Below are positions 17,130-24,991 of a DNA stretch of 54,358 nt, in pieces. Positions within the stretch are counted from its first letter, which is position 1. Every line of letters begins with the position of its first letter. A program made the translations under genes and the position numbers. The notes beneath the pieces are model-generated. The model was not told where the DNA came from, did not search any database, and saw only the letters and a list, made by a program, of their open reading frames with translations. The DNA comes from Parcubacteria group bacterium ADurb.Bin192 (lineage in GTDB: Bacteria; Patescibacteriota; Patescibacteriia; 2-12-FULL-60-25), in contig MWCR01000010.1 of NCBI GenBank assembly GCA_002070095.1, forward strand, positions 1-54,358, in the 5' to 3' direction.

Positions 17130-17501
17130 ATGGCTACGGTTCGACACGACAGGCAGTTCGCGAAGTTCGTAGAGATTCTGGGCAAAGGCAGCAATCAATT
17201 GCTCCTGCCCGAATACGGACACCTCTGCGACCGGATCGTGGGTTTCGCCAAACACGACGGCCGAGCGATCAAAGAAGACATGCTGGAAAAGGAGTACCAG
17301 TATGTCAGCTACACGGCCAGGCTCTTCATGGAGGCGGTCAAACGCCGCCTGCCGGCTGACCAACTCCGCCACTTCCCGAAAGCGCTCGTGACTCTCACCA
17401 ACTGCACAGGCATCGTCCCGCGCCAGATGGAACTGGCACGAGAGTGCCAACCCTTCTTGGTTCCGGCGAGCAAACCCTCGCTCGCCACCCCTCGCGGCTA
17501 A
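17130..17501 (+). CDS. hypothetical GC-rich protein, 123 aa
   Basis: Not recognised. 123 residues, basic, helical, with an HDRQFAKFVEILGKG start and two Cys in the second half (TNCTG, REC). The start is set by GGAGAGAGACAGA just before the ATG at 17130. The reading frame extends upstream to 17058, overlapping the previous stop, but the Shine-Dalgarno position favours 17130. It has the same GC-rich style as the preceding gene. The stop codon lies in a short CGGC-TAAG-GCCG hairpin followed by TCTTTTTTT, a likely terminator. Confidence 0.62.
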   Translation: MATVRHDRQFAKFVEILGKGSNQLLLPEYGHLCDRIVGFAKHDGRAIKEDMLEKEYQYVSYTARLFMEAVKRRLPADQLRHFPKALVTLTNCTGIVPRQMELARECQPFLVPASKPSLATPRG

Positions 17502-17929
17502 GGCCGTCTTTTTTTATTTTCAAATCACAAACTTGTCCGTCATACTGAATTCACCGTGCCCCTCGAAGTCGTAAGACATGGTGGGGGTTCAGCACCCCAC
17601 TTCCCATTAATGAAGAAACAGGGAGTTCTTGAGTGCAGAGATCCTGAACTGAATTCAGGATGACGAAAGAGGTATTGTGTATGTTATGTCCCGACACTCG
17701 CAAAAAAATACATTCGGTCGGGATCCCGATCGCAGCATTGGGAGACGTGCGACGTTATGGACGTTGTTACATGCTACGTATTTCGTAACGTGCGACGTTA
17801 TTAAAGGCTTCACGACTTGATCGTATCTATTTATCACCAGCTTGACTAAAAGGCATTTTTAAACAATAATTATCAAACTTAAATATTAAATATAAAATTT
17901 GAATATTTGTTAATTGTTAATTTATACAT
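17502..17929. repeat. repeat-filled gap upstream of efp
   Basis: 428 bp without a gene. Contains the CCCCTCGAAGTCGTAAGAC unit (about 17558-17580; inverted or related copies at about 23525-23570 and 28386-28427), a GATCCTGAACTGAATTCAGG palindrome (about 17640-17665), GACGT-type words, and a very AT-rich final 80 bp that should hold the efp promoter. No coding region is supported. Confidence 0.6.
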
Positions 17930-18493
17930 ATGGGCAGTCCCAGCGATATCAAAAAAGGCGCGGTTATCAGACAAAACGGCGAACTTTGGATAGTGACCGA
18001 ATTCCAGCATGTCAACCCGGGCAAAGGCGCGGCTTTTGTGCGCACGCGCATTAAAAACGCCAAAACCGGTAAGACCCTGGAAACCACTTACAAAACATCG
18101 GAATCCATTGATTTCGCGGACTTAGAATATCACAACATGTCCTACTTATATCACGAGGCTGCGGGTTATGTTTTTATGGATTCCAAATCCTACGAACAAG
18201 TAACCATGACCGACGAAGAAGCCGGAGACCAGGCCAAGTATTTAAAAGAGGGCATGGAAGTAACCATCTCCATGCATGATAACAAACCCATCGCCTTGCA
18301 GCTGCCTAAAAAAATGACTTTTAAAATCGCGGAAACCATGCCAGCCGTTAAAGGCGACACGGCCAGCGGCAATGTAACTAAGGAAGCCAAAACCGATAAC
18401 GGCTTTCTGGTGCAGATCCCTTTGTTTATCAATCAAGACGACGAAGTGATTATCAATACGGACACGGGCGAATACGTGGAGAGAGCGAAATAA
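17930..18493 (+). CDS. efp: translation elongation factor P
   Basis: 187 residues, the three-domain EF-P length. It relieves ribosome stalling at polyproline. The modification loop is NPGKG with the conserved Lys32 at its tip. The KOW-like N-domain (IKKGAVIRQNGELWIVTEF), OB domain II (EYHNMSYLYHEAAGYVFMD) and C-terminal domain ending in IPLFINQDDEVIINTDTGEY are all recognisable. No modification enzyme (EpmA, EarP or YmfI) is in the window. The upstream 60 bp are AT-rich with no Shine-Dalgarno site. A terminator follows closely. Confidence 0.96.
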   Translation: MGSPSDIKKGAVIRQNGELWIVTEFQHVNPGKGAAFVRTRIKNAKTGKTLETTYKTSESIDFADLEYHNMSYLYHEAAGYVFMDSKSYEQVTMTDEEAGDQAKYLKEGMEVTISMHDNKPIALQLPKKMTFKIAETMPAVKGDTASGNVTKEAKTDNGFLVQIPLFINQDDEVIINTDTGEYVERAK

Positions 18494-18512
18494 ACATGTA
18501 ACATGTAACACA

Positions 18513-18545
18513 AAACAGGCGGCGGATGGCTGTCTGTTTTTTTTA
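18513..18545 (+). terminator. terminator after efp
   Basis: ACAGGC...GTCTGT hairpin followed by eight T residues, about 20 bp after the efp stop codon. The hairpin partly overlaps an ATGTAACATGTAACAC repeat. Confidence 0.7.
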
Positions 18546-18716
18546 TTGAATTCCGAATCAATATCTACAGCGGAGTTGGTTATTTTTAGTTAGATTCCCG
18601 ATTTAATGATTTGGTGCATTTAAGCTGTTCGGCTATTGAGCCGGGAATGACAATTTTGTTTTACGTGGGACGTATGACGAGCGACGTTAGGTACGTTAAG
18701 TACGCTATCCATTATT

Positions 18717-20531
18717 TCAAACGTACCATTTGGCTTGTTGCTGGTATAACTCCGCGTATTTGCCTTCCAAAGACATTAACTCATCATGCGTGCCCTGCTC
18801 GGCCAAGTGCCCGTGATGAAAAACCATGATTCTTTTGGCTCGTCTGACGGTCGAAAATCTATGCGACACAAAAATCAGTCCCCGGTTGCCGGCCGCGGAC
18901 AACATATTCTCAAAAAACTTCATTTCCGCGTTAGCGTCCATGGCCGATGTGGGTTCATCAAAACCCAAAATCCGCCCGCCATGAATCAATGACCGGCTGA
19001 TGAGCAGTCTTTGTTCCTGTCCGCCCGATACTTGGTGCGGGGTGATGCCCGGAGGAGCGGCCCAATCTCCAATAAAAGTCCTGTAATTTTGCGGCAATGA
19101 GGTGATAACCGTATTTGAACCGGAAATTTCCACGCTTTGTTTTAAAGGCAAACCAAACTTGCTTTTACCTGACGAAGTACCGTATAACAAATTATCTTTA
19201 ATGAAATCCTGATACAGTTTGGCATCCTGCAACATAAAATGAAAAGCCGATCTCCAAGCCCCGGGCTTGTATTGACGCAAATCTTTTCCATTCAAAGTAA
19301 TAATTCCTTTGGTCGGTCTGATTAATCCGGATAATAATTTCAACAAAGTGGACTTACCGGCTCCGTTCTCGCCCACAATGGCCAGATGCTCATTTTCCCT
19401 GATGGTCAAATTCAAATTTTTGATGGCCGGCTCGCGGGCATCCGGATATTGATAGGTAACATTTTTAAAAACAATCACCAGAGGCTCTTTGGGCAAATCC
19501 AAACCCCCTTGATTTTCAGGCTCAAAATTCAAAAGCTGATTGATATAAGCCATTATTTCCATATCCGACCATAAACGAGTGGCTGACCCGGAAATACCGT
19601 TCAAAGCTTCGCCCATCAAAGAAAACAAATTCAAAGCCACATAAAGCGTGGCCAGAGCCTGCGGTCCCGCGAAAGCTTCCCGTCCAAACACAATAATCAC
19701 CACGGCATAAGCCGCGACATGGATTATGGTCAGCAACAATCGGTTGCGCAAGCTAGCCATGGCCACGGCTTTGAATCTGACCAAAATGCGGTCACGGGCC
19801 GCGCTCCATTTATCCAACAAAACTTTAACCGCGCCCAGCAGCTTAAGCTCCCTGAACTCACGCGCGTTGATAAACAGGTAGCGCGTATATTCCAAACGCC
19901 GTCCATCCAAAGAATTCCAAGTGGTGGCCCAAATTTCTTTCCGCGACTCCAGCCAGTAATTGGCCGCCTGCAGCAACGCATCCGCCAAAACCAGCCACAT
20001 AACCCAAAAAGGCGCGGCCAGAGCCAAAGCCAGGGTGCCTGCGAATTTAAGTACGGACCTGATAAACCATTCGCTGGTATCAGCCAGACGATTCAAACGC
20101 CATAAATCCTCGCGCACAAAATCCAAACTCCTTTTGATTTCCGGCCGGCCCAAAGCCCCGGGTTCAAGTTGGGACAGATGCCTGTAAATATAACCTTCCA
20201 CGGCCAAGGTGGATGTTCTGGCCAGCCAATCACCCAAGCGCGAATACGTAATTTCATTCACCAGATATCGCAACGCATAAGACACAATCACCACGCCCAG
20301 CAAAAACGGCGCTTGTTCGGACCGGCCCGCGGCAATGGCCGCAATGAATTGCGCGAAAAAATAAACCTCAACCGGTTGTAAAAAAGAGCCGGCTACCAAT
20401 AAAATCAACCTGACCAAAGCCAGCCCCGGATTGGCACGCCAGATAATTAAAATAAAACGCCAATAGGCCCGCACCTTGTCCTTGGTTGGAAAATGCAAAA
20501 TATTGTCTTCCGCTTTTTTGGAATTGCTCAC
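18717..20531 (-). CDS. ABC exporter, fused permease and ATPase
   Basis: About 604 residues from the proposed start. The N-terminal half has about six transmembrane helices (ABC type-1 exporter fold). The C-terminal nucleotide-binding domain has Walker [14 protein letters not shown], a variant ABC signature [15 protein letters not shown], Walker [14 protein letters not shown] and the switch His in [14 protein letters not shown]. Half-size exporters of this kind dimerise; the substrate (lipid, peptide or drug) cannot be read from sequence. The start is inferred at GTG 20531, 9 nt after a TATAAT (20541-20546 on the minus strand). The open frame to 20576 would run through that -10 box. It is divergent from the kinase-like gene, with only 60 bp between starts. 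Confidence 0.9.
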   Translation of the reverse strand: MSNSKKAEDNILHFPTKDKVRAYWRFILIIWRANPGLALVRLILLVAGSFLQPVEVYFFAQFIAAIAAGRSEQAPFLLGVVIVSYALRYLVNEITYSRLGDWLARTSTLAVEGYIYRHLSQLEPGALGRPEIKRSLDFVREDLWRLNRLADTSEWFIRSVLKFAGTLALALAAPFWVMWLVLADALLQAANYWLESRKEIWATTWNSLDGRRLEYTRYLFINAREFRELKLLGAVKVLLDKWSAARDRILVRFKAVAMASLRNRLLLTIIHVAAYAVVIIVFGREAFAGPQALATLYVALNLFSLMGEALNGISGSATRLWSDMEIMAYINQLLNFEPENQGGLDLPKEPLVIVFKNVTYQYPDAREPAIKNLNLTIRENEHLAIVGENGAGKSTLLKLLSGLIRPTKGIITLNGKDLRQYKPGAWRSAFHFMLQDAKLYQDFIKDNLLYGTSSGKSKFGLPLKQSVEISGSNTVITSLPQNYRTFIGDWAAPPGITPHQVSGGQEQRLLISRSLIHGGRILGFDEPTSAMDANAEMKFFENMLSAAGNRGLIFVSHRFSTVRRAKRIMVFHHGHLAEQGTHDELMSLEGKYAELYQQQAKWYV

Positions 20532-20556
20532 AACCCATTCATTATACCTTAAAAAA

Positions 20557-20585
20557 TTGACGTTGTGTGCTGGCAAGATTATGAT
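20557..20585 (+). promoter_or_regulatory. sigma70-type promoter of kinase-like gene, leaderless
   Basis: TTGACG (20557-20562), exactly 17 bp, TATGAT (20580-20585), then 6 nt (TTAAGC) to the ATG at 20592. This is the clearest example of the leaderless arrangement in the window. The opposite-strand TATAAT for the ABC exporter lies at 20541-20546, so the two promoters are back to back. Confidence 0.75.
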
Positions 20586-20591
20586 TTAAGC

Positions 20592-21587
20592 ATGGATAAT
20601 CAAATCGTCAACAAATATTTGGAGCATCCGGATTTTTCTCCTCATTTGCAAGCATGCTTGGAGCAAGTCTGCGCGTCCACCGGCTTTATACCTGAAACCG
20701 AAATAAAACGCCGGTGCATTTATGATCCAAACAAGGTCTGGCGCGTATGCGTGGCCGGGCATTATCAAGGCCGGCCGGCTGTTTTACGGCTGGAAAATCT
20801 CAAACTCGAAGTGGACGATGAACAAATCCGCCAGCAATTCAGATTACAATGCGGACACTCCGGAGTCAGACCTCCGCAAACCTATTTCGCACAAGCTTAT
20901 GACCCGGAAAAAGGCTTTGCTTTTTACATCGAAGAACTGATTCAGGGCCGGCCCATTTTTGACGCCGCCCAAGATCCGGACACGGCTGTCAAAAAATTTT
21001 TACCTTTTTACCGCCTGTTGCGCGAAACCGTGCGTCATCCTTTTTGGGAAAAACCCCAAACCACGGAACTGGAATTCAGCGGACAGCAAATGGGTCAATG
21101 GTATGATTTGGCTTTCAAAAAGTATCCGGAACGCACCACTCGCCTGTCTCCCATCACGGATAAATTAAGAGGACGCTTGATTTCACACACGCCCGATACG
21201 CACCTGCGTTTTCAGCACGCTCATCTAACCGGAAACGACGTCCATCTTAATGAACAGGGCGAATACATCGTATTTGCCAATCATTTCTGGTCTTGGCGCC
21301 AAAACGGTTATGATATTACTTTTCCCATTTGGCACATGTGGCTGCAGCTGCCCGTGGAAAAACGCGAGGCTCAAGCCATTAAAAATATCACACAAACTTG
21401 GATGGACGCGGTCTATGATTCAGTGCGTGATCTGATCAATCCCAAAGATGTTGAGCTCATGCTGTTGAATAGATTGTACGGAGCCCTGCTCCTGGATGTA
21501 CCGGCCAAATTAAACTATGAGCCGGCCGAACAAGTGGATCAGCTGGAAAACGCTTTGATCAGCGAGGCTGAAAGACTGCTGGGTTAA
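20592..21587 (+). CDS. kinase-fold (APH-like) protein, probably catalytically degenerate
   Basis: 331 residues. The layout fits the aminoglycoside-phosphotransferase/choline-kinase fold: a nucleotide-lobe strand GRPAVLRLEN, the hinge-like AFYIEELIQGRPIF, and a catalytic-loop-like LRFQHAHLTGNDVHLNEQGEYIVFANHFW. In active enzymes that loop reads H-x-D-x-x-x-x-N and the metal-binding Asp follows in a D-x-D strand. Here the catalytic Asp position is His and the metal site reads FANHFW, so it is probably a pseudokinase or a very divergent enzyme. The start is fixed by the promoter. Its divergent partner is the ABC exporter. Confidence 0.6.
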   Translation: MDNQIVNKYLEHPDFSPHLQACLEQVCASTGFIPETEIKRRCIYDPNKVWRVCVAGHYQGRPAVLRLENLKLEVDDEQIRQQFRLQCGHSGVRPPQTYFAQAYDPEKGFAFYIEELIQGRPIFDAAQDPDTAVKKFLPFYRLLRETVRHPFWEKPQTTELEFSGQQMGQWYDLAFKKYPERTTRLSPITDKLRGRLISHTPDTHLRFQHAHLTGNDVHLNEQGEYIVFANHFWSWRQNGYDITFPIWHMWLQLPVEKREAQAIKNITQTWMDAVYDSVRDLINPKDVELMLLNRLYGALLLDVPAKLNYEPAEQVDQLENALISEAERLLG

Positions 21588-21590
21588 CAA

Positions 21591-21622
21591 ATAAAAAACC
21601 CTGTACCCTTTGGATACAAGGT
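21591..21622 (-). terminator. terminator after tRNA-Leu
   Basis: On the minus strand AACCTTGTA-TCCAAAGGG-TACAGGGTT is followed by TTTTATTTG directly after the tRNA CCA. It may also serve the convergent kinase-like gene. Confidence 0.75.
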
Positions 21623-21709
21623 TGGTGCGCAAGGTGGGACTTGAACCCACAAGCCCTTGCGGGCATTGGCTCCTAAGGCCAACGCGTATACCAGTTCCGC
21701 CACTTGCGC
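21623..21709 (-). tRNA. tRNA-Leu(TAG)
   Basis: Class II tRNA with a long variable arm (TGCCCGCAAGGGCT). Minus strand: acceptor GCGCAAG/CTTGCGC, anticodon stem TTGGC/GCCAA with loop CTTAGGA (anticodon TAG, reading CUA/CUN), T-arm GTGGG-TTCAAGT-CCCAC, discriminator A and encoded CCA. Confidence 0.95.
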
Positions 21710-21851
21710 GCACTATTTAATTTAACAACGTGCCGTCAATATACAAATCAATACCCGCAGAGTCAAGGCGGCTCATGTAACATGTAGCACAAAGCATGTA
21801 ACACATAGCATGAACCATTAAACTCGCAACAAAATTGTTACATGCTACATG

Positions 21852-21886
21852 AAAACCCCCCATAGCTTTATGCGACGGGGGGTTTT
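21852..21886. terminator. bidirectional terminator, GCATAAAGCT-loop hairpin
   Basis: AAAACCCCCC...GGGGGGTTTT encloses the loop ATAGCTTTATGCGAC. It has T-runs on both strands and lies 95 bp after the stop of the minus-strand 98-aa gene. It belongs to the dispersed hairpin family whose loop reads GCATAAAGCT on the other strand. Just upstream (about 21772-21850) lie ATGTAACATGTAGCAC-type repeats. Confidence 0.7.
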
Positions 21887-21980
21887 AATGGTCAAGCTTA
21901 TCGTATAAAACAATCAGCTAGTTCCATTTCCAAGCGAGGATGCTTGGATGGAGTGAAAGGGCGGGATATACGACGAATCG

Positions 21981-22277
21981 CTAGGCTGCGGCGACGCGGT
22001 GCCTCGGGTAAGCGCGAGCCGCGGCCCGGATGGGCTTGAGCACGAGCGCCTGGGCGCGCGTGTCGTAGCGCTGCGACCAGCCCACGAGCGGCAACGCCTT
22101 GGCGTCATCAGCCTCATTGAGCCAGTCGACGAACGACTGCTCGGACTCGGTCTCCTCAACCACCAGACCCACGTGCGTTTTGCGAGCGATGGCGACGAGC
22201 GAGCCGAGGCTGCTCTGACGGATGACGATAGCCTTGACGTTGCGACGGGCGGCCGACGAAATCAATGAAACAAGCAT
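21981..22277 (-). CDS. hypothetical GC-rich protein, 98 aa
   Basis: Not recognised. 98 residues. The start at 22277 is set by a perfect AGGAGGT six bases before the ATG; upstream codons to 22310 are leader. The first part alternates strand and helix (MLVSLISSAARRNVKAIVIRQ; VAIARKTHVGLVVEE), resembling a small alpha/beta domain. The C-terminus is basic (AARAYPRHRVAAA). GC-rich third positions set it apart from neighbouring genes. Upstream lies more than 1 kb of gene-free sequence dense in hairpins; downstream is a strong terminator. Confidence 0.62.
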   Translation of the reverse strand: MLVSLISSAARRNVKAIVIRQSSLGSLVAIARKTHVGLVVEETESEQSFVDWLNEADDAKALPLVGWSQRYDTRAQALVLKPIRAAARAYPRHRVAAA

Positions 22278-22290
22278 CTGAAACCTCCTA

Positions 22291-23280
22291 AAGGTACAGT
22301 CTGACTGCACCGGTTTACGAGTTTAGTCCTTTGTTACCGTTTCTAGCGCGGCGTTTTTTCCCTAGCTCACGGCCCATCGCCAAATTCATTGGAGAGCCCA
22401 AGCCTCTTAGCCTTACCGAAAACGGATCGCCTCACTTGCTCTGCGTCTTTACAGACACCGAGCTGAGCACTTTGCACAAAGGACGGTTTTGAAATCACGA
22501 GTGACTCATGGTTTTAAAACCGTGGCTGACGACGCGAGTGAGGCGTGCGTCGTCAGCCGGAGCGCGATCGAGCAGTTCGTCCTACCAAGCTCCCGCGATG
22601 CTGTTCGAAGCATGGAGCCGTGGCGTTGAAGGAACTGCTCGGTCGTTTTCAAGGTGCGTTAGGGCCAGTGCATGGCTGCACGCCCTCCCTGCTCCGCCTG
22701 CGTTTTGGCGGAGCGTTTGTACCATCGCACGACCCCGGTGGCCGTGTTCGCTTGCCCTTGAGGCGAGGTGCGACGTTTGTGTTTGGCTGAAGTTTTAGAA
22801 TGGGCACTTCAGTTTGGCCCGTTTCCGTCTATCAGACGGATATCGCGCTAGGGCCAGTGCATGGCTGCACGCCCTCCTTTCTTGTTTTTGGTTTCTGTCA
22901 AAACCCAGATTCACGCCTTACTGGGTCTGGCGAGGCCTATGCTTCAGCCCAAATCCCACGCTTTTCGCCGGGAGGCTGGTGGCGCCTCCGTATCGCTTGT
23001 CGTGCTCCCCGGTTACAAGCCGGGGTCGCAAAGTCATAAGTTCAGGGATTCCTCCTTCACTACGAACTGTCGAACGATCCACGGATGCCCCGTGTAGGCA
23101 TGAGTTTTTTTGGCGCGGGCTTGAACCCCCGGTTACAAGCCGAGGGAGCTATTGGTTTCCGGCCAATGCATCCCGCTTCCTTTTTTTATGATCCACGGAT
23201 GCCCCGTGTAGGCCGCGACGCAACTCAAGTCACGTCGAATCGTCATTTCAATGACGCGCGGTGATAGGGCGCAGTCATTT
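22291..23280. ncRNA. about 1-kb gene-free region dense in hairpins (possible ornate RNA or long leader)
   Basis: No credible gene. Stems I can read: long-range GTCCTTTGT (22326-22334) with ACAAAGGAC (22476-22484); an 11-bp hairpin GGCTGACGACG (22524-22534)/(22548-22558); a 14-bp stem (22565-22578 with 22632-22645) enclosing a second hairpin; GCTCCGCC/GGCGGAGC (22691-22714); CCGTCT/AGACGG (22825-22839); ACCCAG/CTGGGT (22903-22926); CCCCGG/CCGGGG (about 23008-23026). Three elements occur twice: a 28-nt unit starting TAGGGCCAGTGCATGGCTGC (from 22660 and 22849), GATCCACGGATGCCCCGTGT (from about 23076 and 23190) and CCCCGGTTACAAGCC (about 23009 and 23130). The strand is unresolved; the minus strand would make it the leader of the 98-aa gene. 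Confidence 0.5.
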
Positions 23281-23389
23281 ATTTTGACCAAGCAATATAA
23301 CACAAAATGACTCTTTTGTCAAGAGTCGTAAACACTAATATAATAGTAATTTTGGCTAAAATTAGCCTATTAGAGCGTTAACTCACCCC

Positions 23390-23625
23390 AACCCTCTCTT
23401 AAGCCTGCCCTGAGCGCAGTCGAAGGGATTAAGAGAGAGCAGTTATATACGTCATCCCGGACATTGACCCGAAATCTCACTTACGAAAAGATGCACGAAG
23501 AGAAATAAGTGAAGAGATCCTGAACCCCCACTATGTCTTACGACTTCGAGGGGCACGGCAAGTTCAGGATGACGAAAGGGTTTAGGATGACGAAAGGCTG
23601 TAAGTGAATTCGGAATAATAAAATA
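23390..23625. repeat. composite palindromic repeats
   Basis: Contains a TTAACTCACCCCAACCCTCTC unit with an inserted CCTGAGCGCAGTCGAAGG segment, then nested GATCCTGAAC/GTTCAGGATGACG palindromes around ACTATGTCTTACGACTTCGA (about 23518-23575). The inner unit matches copies at 17.56 and 28.39 kb, the latter inverted. No gene. Confidence 0.6.
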
Positions 23626-23631
23626 GAAAAA

Positions 23632-24564
23632 TTACCTTTTGGATGGTTTTAGAAAAACATCAGATATATGCTTCCAAAAAGGCAAGAGTGTGGCCCAGGG
23701 CAAAATGGAAAATACCAAGGGCAATATAACTTCGGGTTTAGGAAAAAAATGTGCAGCCAAATAAATGGCCAAGGTAAAATTCATGTAAGTCAGTGTGATG
23801 GAGGCCGTATTTTTATCCTCATGGCTTTTCCACCAAAACGCGAAATAACCCAAAACATGCAAAATCATAAAAAAGACATACATGCCTCCGACAAACACAA
23901 ACAACTGCCACCAATCTTTAGCAAAACTTAATATTTCGGCAGAATGCTGGGCCACGGCTCCGGCAATCAACAAGCCCAGCAAAAAAATGGACAGGGGTTT
24001 GGAGGCGTGGCCGATCTTTTGCACGCGCGGAATAAAATGACGAACCAATAAAGCTAAAACAAAAGGCGCAAAAATTACCAAAGCCAGCTGTCTAAACATG
24101 CTCAAAGCATCCACATTAACCGCTGCTCCGTAAAAAAGCTTAACCAGCAGAGGAATGGTGAATGGCGCGAACAAAGAAGTGGTTACGGTTAAGGTTAAGG
24201 CCGTGGATTGATTACCGCCCACCACATCCACCAGCAAAGGCGCGGTCATGCCGGCCGGCATGGCGGCCAGAAGAAACAGGGCCAGGCCCACATCTCCGAA
24301 GGATTGAACAAAAACCCAAATCAAAATCGGAAACCCCGCGAGCATCATGAGATTGGCCAAGAGTAAGAATCTCCAATCTTTAACCGATTTTTTAAGTTGC
24401 TTAATATCAATCTTCAAACAGGATAAAAAGAAAATGACTTGCAGCAATAAAGTATTCAATGGAACCAGATAAAGCATGGCCGGAATAAACAACCCCGCAA
24501 ACAAAGCGACCACCATGACAAAAATATAAGATTGAGCCAAAAATTTAAGTATGTTTAATTTCAT
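23632..24564 (-). CDS. BASS/SBF-family sodium-dependent transporter
   Basis: 310 residues with nine to ten predicted transmembrane helices, the length of bile acid:Na symporter (SBF) family members. The typical unwound-helix motif is seen in VVGGNQSTALTLTVTTSLFAPFTIPLL, and LLLAAMPAGMTAPLLVDV precedes it. Bacterial members move Na-coupled organic anions; the actual substrate is unknown. The start lies 8 nt after a TATAAT (24573-24578, minus strand) that coincides with the end of an ATGTAGCAT-type repeat. It is alone in its transcription unit, convergent with nothing nearby. Confidence 0.85.
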   Translation of the reverse strand: MKLNILKFLAQSYIFVMVVALFAGLFIPAMLYLVPLNTLLLQVIFFLSCLKIDIKQLKKSVKDWRFLLLANLMMLAGFPILIWVFVQSFGDVGLALFLLAAMPAGMTAPLLVDVVGGNQSTALTLTVTTSLFAPFTIPLLVKLFYGAAVNVDALSMFRQLALVIFAPFVLALLVRHFIPRVQKIGHASKPLSIFLLGLLIAGAVAQHSAEILSFAKDWWQLFVFVGGMYVFFMILHVLGYFAFWWKSHEDKNTASITLTYMNFTLAIYLAAHFFPKPEVILPLVFSILPWATLLPFWKHISDVFLKPSKR

Positions 24565-24572
24565 ACATACGG

Positions 24573-24578
24573 ATTATA
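24573..24578 (-). promoter_or_regulatory. -10 box of BASS transporter gene inside a dispersed repeat
   Basis: The minus strand reads CTACATGTTATAATCCGTATGT and then the ATG. The TATAAT overlaps the end of an ATGTAGCATGTTATAA-type repeat, so the repeat may supply the promoter. Confidence 0.5.
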
Positions 24579-24945
24579 ACATGTAGCATATAGCATGTAA
24601 CATGTAGCACAAAGCATATAACGAACGTACATAACGTCCTCTCACGTACCTAGCGTCGCTCGTCGCGCGGGATCCCTCCTTTCGCGAAAGGAGGGATCCC
24701 GCGTCAAAACTAGCGGAGTCCGCCCTGTCATCATAGCCACTTTCGTCATCCTGAATTTAGTTCAGGATCTCATTACTAAACCATGTCATTGCGAGCGGAG
24801 CGTAGGCGGAGTGTGGTACGGCTTTCGCGAACGCCGTACCGTGGCAATCTATGAATAACCAATGCATCAATGATCAATAACCAATCACTTAATAACCAAT
24901 AATCAATCGCTAGAATTGGTAATTGGGATTTGGTAATTGGTCATT
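24579..24945. repeat. repeat block between two divergent transporters
   Basis: No gene. In order: ATGTAGCAT/ATGTAACAT repeats (24579-24620), GACGT-type words, a GGGATCCCTCCTTTCGCGAA hairpin whose arms are GGGATCCCTCC and its complement (about 24669-24702), TCATCCTGAATTTAGTTCAG (about 24745-24772), half of the GTCATTGCGAG element (24785-24850), then AATAACCAATCA-type AT-rich tandem words. Confidence 0.65.
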
Positions 24946-24949
24946 AATT

Positions 24950-24985
24950 TCGTAATTCGTAATTTTTAATTTTTAATTGTACAAT
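24950..24985 (+). promoter_or_regulatory. AT-rich repeat forming the promoter of the P-type ATPase gene
   Basis: TTCGTAATTCGTAATTTTTA-type sequence runs into TTAATTGTACAAT; the -10 TACAAT (24980-24985) is 6 nt before the ATG. The same AT-rich word precedes the -10 boxes at 28080 (minus) and 30270, and occurs inside leuS at about 13655-13690. Confidence 0.55.
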
Positions 24986-24991
24986 GTCTGC

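Noticed and set aside
16711-17501. Phage or plasmid origin of the two GC-rich genes
   Set aside because: No integrase, capsid, replication or recombination gene is nearby; GC-rich style alone is not enough.
22508-23191. Plus-strand open frames of 78-125 codons in the structured region
   Set aside because: Overlap each other in different frames, are built from duplicated hairpin modules, and show no protein-like pattern.
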